Below, piece after piece: positions 4,894 to 8,896 of a DNA stretch of 8,896 nucleotides. Under the pieces are notes generated by a model, which saw only the letters and a list, made by a program, of their open reading frames with translations, did no database searches and had not been told where the DNA came from. A program made the translations under genes and the position numbers. The stretch's first letter is position 1, and every line of letters begins with the position of its first letter. The DNA is from Thermoproteota archaeon (GTDB lineage: Archaea; Korarchaeota; Korarchaeia; Korarchaeales; Korarchaeaceae), in NCBI GenBank assembly GCA_003661265.1, contig QMVU01000025.1:1-8896 (forward strand), read 5' to 3'.

Positions 4894-6240
4894 ATGAGAA
4901 AGAAGTTCACCAAGAGGGTAAAGGCAAGGCTTCCTTGGCTGGAGCACATCTCAGATTCGCCGGCGATAGGGGAGATACTTCCGATATCCCATGAAAACTT
5001 GAAGCTTAGAGCCGGAAAGAACATCTGCCTCATATGTAGGGGATCAAAGCTTCTATGTAAGAAGCCAGTATGCCCTATTCTCATGAAAGCCAGGATATTC
5101 TCGAAGAAAATTAACCTCTTAGAATCCGAGTACTTGGAGGGAAGTTCCCCGCCTGCTGTTTTCGTTGGAAGGATAGGGTACCCCTACGTGAGGGCGGGAC
5201 CTCTAATTCCTCAGAAGCTAGGCGATACTTCACTGTATGATAGGCCTGAGGCTTGGTTTGGGATGAGCGTAGAATCAATTCTGGAATTCAGGCTCGGATT
5301 GGTGAGGGGAACCTTCCCTGTTGATGTAAGAAATCCTTTCAAGGCGGGGCGTCTGATGGAAAACACCCTAGAAATAGCGCTCTCCGAGATATCAGTTGAC
5401 TCTGAAACGAAATTCAGAAAAAAGCCCACAAAGATATTCCTAATAGACGACGAGATACAGCCCATGGGTCCCCTAGCTCCTCTCAAGGACATGAAAATAT
5501 ACTCTGCGCGATCTGATCCGAGGATGGAGAGGGCTTTCGAGGACGATGACTTAAAAGCTCAGGAAGCTATAGTGGAGCTCTATAAAAATGGTGTGGAGGT
5601 AAGCAAAATACAAAGAGCTTTTAGCATTGGAGCTTTTGGGTTAAAAAAGCAAAGAAGACTTGTCCCTACTAGATGGAGCATCACAGCTATAGACGATATG
5701 CTGGGAGTTTGGCTGAGGGAGAAGTACGTAAAGGAGAACCCCTTTATTGATGATTACAGGGTCTATCTTCTGGAGGCATACGGAAATAAGTGGGCGATTA
5801 TCATGATCCCAGGACCATGGAGATACGAATCCATTGAAGCATGGTACCCAGGCACCACTTGGAATCCGAATGGGGCGAGCATAGCCTTTGTTGGGGATTA
5901 TGAAGAACACTGGGGTAGGAAGGGATATGCCTCTATGGGAGGATGCTACTACGCAGCTAGGCTAGCTGTTTTAGAGAAGTTAAATGAAGAAGGTAAGCAA
6001 GCAACCGTCTTAGTGCTTAGAGAGATACACAAAGATAGCCTCTTACCTTTGGGCGTATGGCTCGTGAGGGAAAGCGTTAGAGCTGCGCTGAAGAGAAGAC
6101 CTATGAGATCTCAAGACCTCAGGGAGGTTTTAAGCGTGGTGAGTTCATTTCTAGGGATTCCTATGAAGCATTGGGAGGAGATTAGCGTTACCTTGAGGGA
6201 TATATCCCGAAGACAGAGCCTTGAGCCCTATCTAAGCTGA
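4894..6240 (+). CDS. nreA: NreA family DNA repair protein
   Basis: A 448-aa archaeal protein of the NreA family (DUF650/DUF651), shown in haloarchaea to act in repair of DNA damage such as mitomycin C lesions, together with the sliding clamp PCNA. The N-terminal zinc-finger-like motif CLICRGSKLLCKKPVCP (C45, C48, C55, C60) is the family hallmark. Further family blocks are FVGRIGYPYVRAGP at 90-103, FGMSVESIL at 122-130, SIGAFGLKKQRRLVPTRWS at 244-262 and the C-terminal stretch PWRYESIEAWYPG at 308-320. Length is within the usual range, and no block is missing. The C-terminus reads SRRQSLEPYLS; NreA proteins often end in a PCNA-interacting box (Q-x-x-L-x-x-F-F type), and here the L, Y and L positions fit but the Gln is one residue out of register. 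It has its own leaderless promoter and converges on the radical SAM gene with seven bases between stops. Confidence 0.92.
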   Translation: MRKKFTKRVKARLPWLEHISDSPAIGEILPISHENLKLRAGKNICLICRGSKLLCKKPVCPILMKARIFSKKINLLESEYLEGSSPPAVFVGRIGYPYVRAGPLIPQKLGDTSLYDRPEAWFGMSVESILEFRLGLVRGTFPVDVRNPFKAGRLMENTLEIALSEISVDSETKFRKKPTKIFLIDDEIQPMGPLAPLKDMKIYSARSDPRMERAFEDDDLKAQEAIVELYKNGVEVSKIQRAFSIGAFGLKKQRRLVPTRWSITAIDDMLGVWLREKYVKENPFIDDYRVYLLEAYGNKWAIIMIPGPWRYESIEAWYPGTTWNPNGASIAFVGDYEEHWGRKGYASMGGCYYAARLAVLEKLNEEGKQATVLVLREIHKDSLLPLGVWLVRESVRAALKRRPMRSQDLREVLSVVSSFLGIPMKHWEEISVTLRDISRRQSLEPYLS

Positions 6241-6247
6241 CTTCTGA

Positions 6248-7069
6248 TCAATACATCCACTCAAGTTCGTAACCATATTTCGCGGCTATGTCGTCGAATT
6301 TTTCTTTTATTTCAAAGAAATATGAGAGATCAAATCTTATCTTATTATAGAGTTTGATGTGTTTTGGAAGAGCTGTTTCTACAGCCTTTCTTATGGATTC
6401 CCATAACTGAGGTCTAATTCTCAGTAGATCAACCATGACTCTGTCCGCTTTAGCCTCTTTTATTTTCTTAAGAAGCAACTCGATGTGACTGTCTGTTATT
6501 CCTGGGAGTATTGGGGAGATGAAGGCATATGTCCTTATGCCTTCATCAGACAACTTTCTCAAAGCTGCTAACCTAGATCTAACGCTAGGAGCACAGGGTT
6601 CAAAGCAGGCTAACTGGTCGGAATCCAAACCACTCATCGAAAAGCCCACTTCTACATCCTCTAACCCGGAGATTATGTCTAAATCCTGTATAACCAAAGG
6701 AGACTTGGTTAAGATGGAGACAGGAAAATCATACTCCTTGAGTATCTCGAGAATCCTTCTTGTCAGCCTATATTTGCTCTCTTCCGGGAGATAGGGATCT
6801 GTTACGCTGCTCAGGAGAATTAGTCCTCTTCTTTTTCTCCTTATTTCTCTCCTGAGGAGTTGTGCCGCATTAATTTTTGGAAAAACGAAACCTCCCCATT
6901 CACGATTTCTTGATTCTTCCCAAAACCTAGCAGTGTATAGGCGGGCGTAACAGTATACACATCCATGAGAGCAGCCTAGATAGGGATTAATAGCGTAATC
7001 CACCCCTATAATACCACTTTTGGATAGGATGGATCTAGCAAAAATCTCCTTTACGAAAATCCTTCTCAA
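6248..7069 (-). CDS. SPL family radical SAM protein
   Basis: A 273-aa radical SAM protein of the COG1533 (SplB-like) group. The motif NPYLGCSHGCVYCYAR at 28-43 carries the CX3CX2C ligands of the SAM-bound 4Fe-4S cluster (C33, C37, C40). Downstream lie LLSSVTDPYLPEE at about 85-97 and SILTKSPL at about 118-125, both typical of this group, and a C-terminal half rich in basic helices. Despite the family name, it is much shorter than bacterial spore photoproduct lyase and lives in a non-spore-former, so DNA photoproduct repair should not be assumed; the substrate is unknown. The TTG start at 7069 is supported by GGAGG seven bases ahead of it. The gene begins 25 bases after the stop of the aldehyde oxidoreductase on the same strand and is probably cotranscribed with it. 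A role in maturing or modifying that enzyme is speculation. Confidence 0.87.
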   Translation of the reverse strand: MRRIFVKEIFARSILSKSGIIGVDYAINPYLGCSHGCVYCYARLYTARFWEESRNREWGGFVFPKINAAQLLRREIRRKRRGLILLSSVTDPYLPEESKYRLTRRILEILKEYDFPVSILTKSPLVIQDLDIISGLEDVEVGFSMSGLDSDQLACFEPCAPSVRSRLAALRKLSDEGIRTYAFISPILPGITDSHIELLLKKIKEAKADRVMVDLLRIRPQLWESIRKAVETALPKHIKLYNKIRFDLSYFFEIKEKFDDIAAKYGYELEWMY

Positions 7070-7076
7070 AAGCCCT

Positions 7077-7081
7077 CCTCC
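7077..7081 (-). promoter_or_regulatory. ribosome binding site for the TTG-start radical SAM gene
   Basis: On the minus strand GGAGG sits seven bases before the TTG at 7069, within a longer AAGGAGGAGGG run. It makes the TTG the best start and shows that the gene is translated separately from the upstream oxidoreductase although they share a transcript. Confidence 0.75.
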
Positions 7082-7094
7082 TTGTCCTAGAGAT

Positions 7095-8855
7095 TCATCT
7101 GAATTCAGAAATTCCCAGCTTGATCATATTTTCTTTGATAGGTCTTCCTGATTCATCCCACCCTCTTAAGGCATAGATCTTCTTGATGCAAAGCCTCATA
7201 TCGCGTTCATTTATGAAGGCCTTACATCCCTCTGACGGCCCTCTCTTTACTTCCTGCATCATTCTCCTAGGCAAAGTATCATCCCTTTCAGGAACTAAAC
7301 CTTCCTCTATGTTGTACTGCCTAATGAGCGTATCTATCCTTAAAGCAGCTTGCTTTAGAGTTCCTATGTCAAAGTTATGGCCTGTAGCAGAGGACAAGAG
7401 CTCAGAGATCTCCTGATAGCCAACACTAAAGAACGCGCATATTATGAGGGAATCCATCAAGATCTTTAGATCTCTATTTTCTAAGAGAGACTCCATGACA
7501 TCCAATGCGCTTCTTAGTGGCTTTTCCCTCGTAGAAGGCCATCCTCTAAGGTGAGACGCGCCAACATCTGCTGTTGCATAGGAAGCCCCCAAACCGAGAA
7601 GTCCCCTGGGATCCCAGGCAGCCATTTCCAAACCCTTTACATGAACCGCTAATTCAGGAACGTTAAGTTTCTCCGATGCCCTTTTAACGCCCTGAGCTAG
7701 GATATCCCCTATTCCCTTTCTCTCAGCTATCGTATGAAGGATATCGCAGACAAATTCGCCTTTCCCAAAGGTAAACCCCATGAGTTCCTCTTTAGGTATA
7801 ATTCCCCTTTGTACGCATTCAGCAGCAAAGGCAAGGACGCTTCCCGCACTTATTACGTCAAGGCCCAATAAATTGCACTCTAAATAAGCTCTCATCATAT
7901 CTTCAACATTCTCCAGTCCCAAATTGGGACCTAGCATGGCCATGCCTTCGTACTGAATTACAGATATGTCCTTAACTCCTGGAATCCTGTGGATTTTAAC
8001 ACAAGCTCTTGGACAGTTGAGACAGGTGGCATCCCTTATTCTATACCTTCTCAACGCTTCAGGCGAATAATTGTCAGCGTGCTCAAAAGAAGTCTCCTGA
8101 AAATTTCTTGTAGGGAGCATTCCACGAGAATTAGCGCTTATGACTCCACCAGTAGTACCGTTCTCAGAGAAGGAAGCTCTTTCTATAAGGCTTCCCGTTA
8201 TACGCAAGAATCTATCTGGTTCTGCTATTCTTAAACTTCCAAAGCCCAAAATGGCAATTCCTTTCAATCTTTTCGAGCCCATTACTGCTCCAGAACCTCC
8301 TCTCCCGCAAGCATGCAATTTCTCCCCCAGTATGACGGAGAAGTGCACCAATTTCTCTCCAGCAGGCCCTATCACTGCGATTCTTGCGAGAGGATCCGTT
8401 TCTTCCATGATAACATCGTGAGCCGAGTAAGTATCTAGCCCCCATATCTGCGAAGCATCCCTTATCTCACAGCGTCCGTCATTTACCCATAGATAACAAG
8501 GTCTTTTAGATCTGCCCCTAATGAGGATAGCATCAAACCCAGCCCTCTTGATCTCCCCTCCTAAAAAGCCAGAAGCGTGCGTATCTATGAACAAGCCGGT
8601 TAATGGAGACTTTGTAACCGCACAGAATCTTCCAGAGGCAGGGCCTAAACCGGTCAACGGGCCGGTTAGGAAGATGAGGGGATTCTCAGGGGAGAAAGGA
8701 TCCAGCTTTTTGGGACTCTTTTTGTATAGGAGGTATGCTCCCAACCCCTTTCCTCCTATAAACTTGGTTAAGACCGCTTCACCTAACTTTCGTACCTTCC
8801 AATCCATTTTAGAGAGATCAACATCCAGAAGCTTTCCAATCCAGCCGAATACCAC
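7095..8855 (-). CDS. aldehyde ferredoxin oxidoreductase, tungsten-pterin enzyme
   Basis: A cytoplasmic enzyme of the AOR family that oxidises an aldehyde to a carboxylic acid and reduces ferredoxin, using a tungsten bis-pterin cofactor and one 4Fe-4S cluster. Counting from 8855 (586 aa, close to the usual 600), GGKGLG at 34-39 opens the N-terminal domain and GRGGSGAVMGSK at 184-195 is the classic cofactor-binding signature. CLNCPRAC gives C278, C281 and C285, and the fourth cluster ligand is C473 in DSLIIC. The pterin-binding DXXGL(C/D) pair appears as NLLGLD (328-333) and DSLIIC (468-473). E303 (YEGMAMLGPN) and H435 (GASHLRG) lie where Pyrococcus AOR has active-site acid and His. The GTG at 8855 is preferred over the one at 8864 because GGTGA lies five bases before it, and MVFGWIGKLLDVDL then matches family N-termini. 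Substrate range cannot be read from sequence. Confidence 0.93.
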   Translation of the reverse strand: MVFGWIGKLLDVDLSKMDWKVRKLGEAVLTKFIGGKGLGAYLLYKKSPKKLDPFSPENPLIFLTGPLTGLGPASGRFCAVTKSPLTGLFIDTHASGFLGGEIKRAGFDAILIRGRSKRPCYLWVNDGRCEIRDASQIWGLDTYSAHDVIMEETDPLARIAVIGPAGEKLVHFSVILGEKLHACGRGGSGAVMGSKRLKGIAILGFGSLRIAEPDRFLRITGSLIERASFSENGTTGGVISANSRGMLPTRNFQETSFEHADNYSPEALRRYRIRDATCLNCPRACVKIHRIPGVKDISVIQYEGMAMLGPNLGLENVEDMMRAYLECNLLGLDVISAGSVLAFAAECVQRGIIPKEELMGFTFGKGEFVCDILHTIAERKGIGDILAQGVKRASEKLNVPELAVHVKGLEMAAWDPRGLLGLGASYATADVGASHLRGWPSTREKPLRSALDVMESLLENRDLKILMDSLIICAFFSVGYQEISELLSSATGHNFDIGTLKQAALRIDTLIRQYNIEEGLVPERDDTLPRRMMQEVKRGPSEGCKAFINERDMRLCIKKIYALRGWDESGRPIKENMIKLGISEFR

Positions 8856-8860
8856 TTTCT

Positions 8861-8865
8861 TCACC
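8861..8865 (-). promoter_or_regulatory. ribosome binding site fixing the AOR start
   Basis: Minus-strand GGTGA lies five bases before the GTG at 8855. The longer reading that starts at the GTG at 8864 would use part of this site as its own start codon and has nothing similar upstream. Confidence 0.6.
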
Positions 8866-8896
8866 GGATTCTTTAATTACTTACAGTTCTTCCAAA

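Noticed and set aside
6248..7069. Spore photoproduct lyase
   Set aside because: The radical SAM motif matches the SplB-like group, but the protein is too short for the repair enzyme and the organism looks archaeal and non-sporulating.
1..8896. CRISPR array, insertion sequence, prophage or recent gene transfer
   Set aside because: No regularly spaced repeats, terminal inverted repeats, transposase or phage genes are visible, and codon habits look uniform across the nine genes.

Overview
The window looks like chromosomal DNA of a thermophilic archaeon, possibly of the Thermoproteota/Korarchaeota side, but the lineage cannot be fixed from the sequence alone. Four things point to archaea: archaeal family proteins (NreA, an archaeal-type inositol phosphate synthase, a tungsten aldehyde ferredoxin oxidoreductase, a LysW-like carrier); TATA boxes about 27-40 bases before starts; TTG and GTG starts preceded by GGTGA/GGAGG ribosome binding sites; and heavy use of AGA/AGG for Arg and ATA for Ile. 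Nine protein genes cover almost everything. I see no insertion sequence, CRISPR array, tRNA or rRNA, and no gene-free stretch above 300 bases.

Layout. Bases 2-1042 (+) are the 3' part of myo-inositol-1-phosphate synthase, whose start lies upstream. A small unrecognised gene (1187-1417, +) runs tail to tail into an M20 metallopeptidase/deacylase gene (1414-2580, -). About 220 bases of divergent promoter DNA separate that gene from a LysW-like zinc-ribbon protein with a long Glu/Trp tail (2801-3022, +). Next comes a 153-base spacer that folds on paper into a closed multi-helix structure, then a SAM methyltransferase (3176-3832, +) that overlaps an AmrS-type radical SAM gene (3792-4826, +). The DNA repair protein NreA follows from its own leaderless promoter (4894-6240, +). 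On the other strand an aldehyde ferredoxin oxidoreductase (7095-8855, -) and a SPL-family radical SAM protein (6248-7069, -) form a two-gene unit running towards NreA.

How the genes may work together. Inositol phosphate synthase feeds inositol lipids or the solute di-myo-inositol phosphate. The M20 hydrolase and the LysW-like protein face each other across one promoter region. In the known LysW pathway an M20 enzyme (LysK) releases the product from the carrier, so the pair suggests a carrier plus release enzyme, but the tail here ends in Trp and not in the Glu that LysW uses. Two radical SAM enzymes, an Fe-S tungstoenzyme and a methyltransferase give the window a strong anaerobic Fe-S/SAM character.

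The observations I consider most worth a second look are the odd LysW-like protein with its M20 neighbour, the structured spacer at 3037-3138, and the AOR-radical SAM operon.
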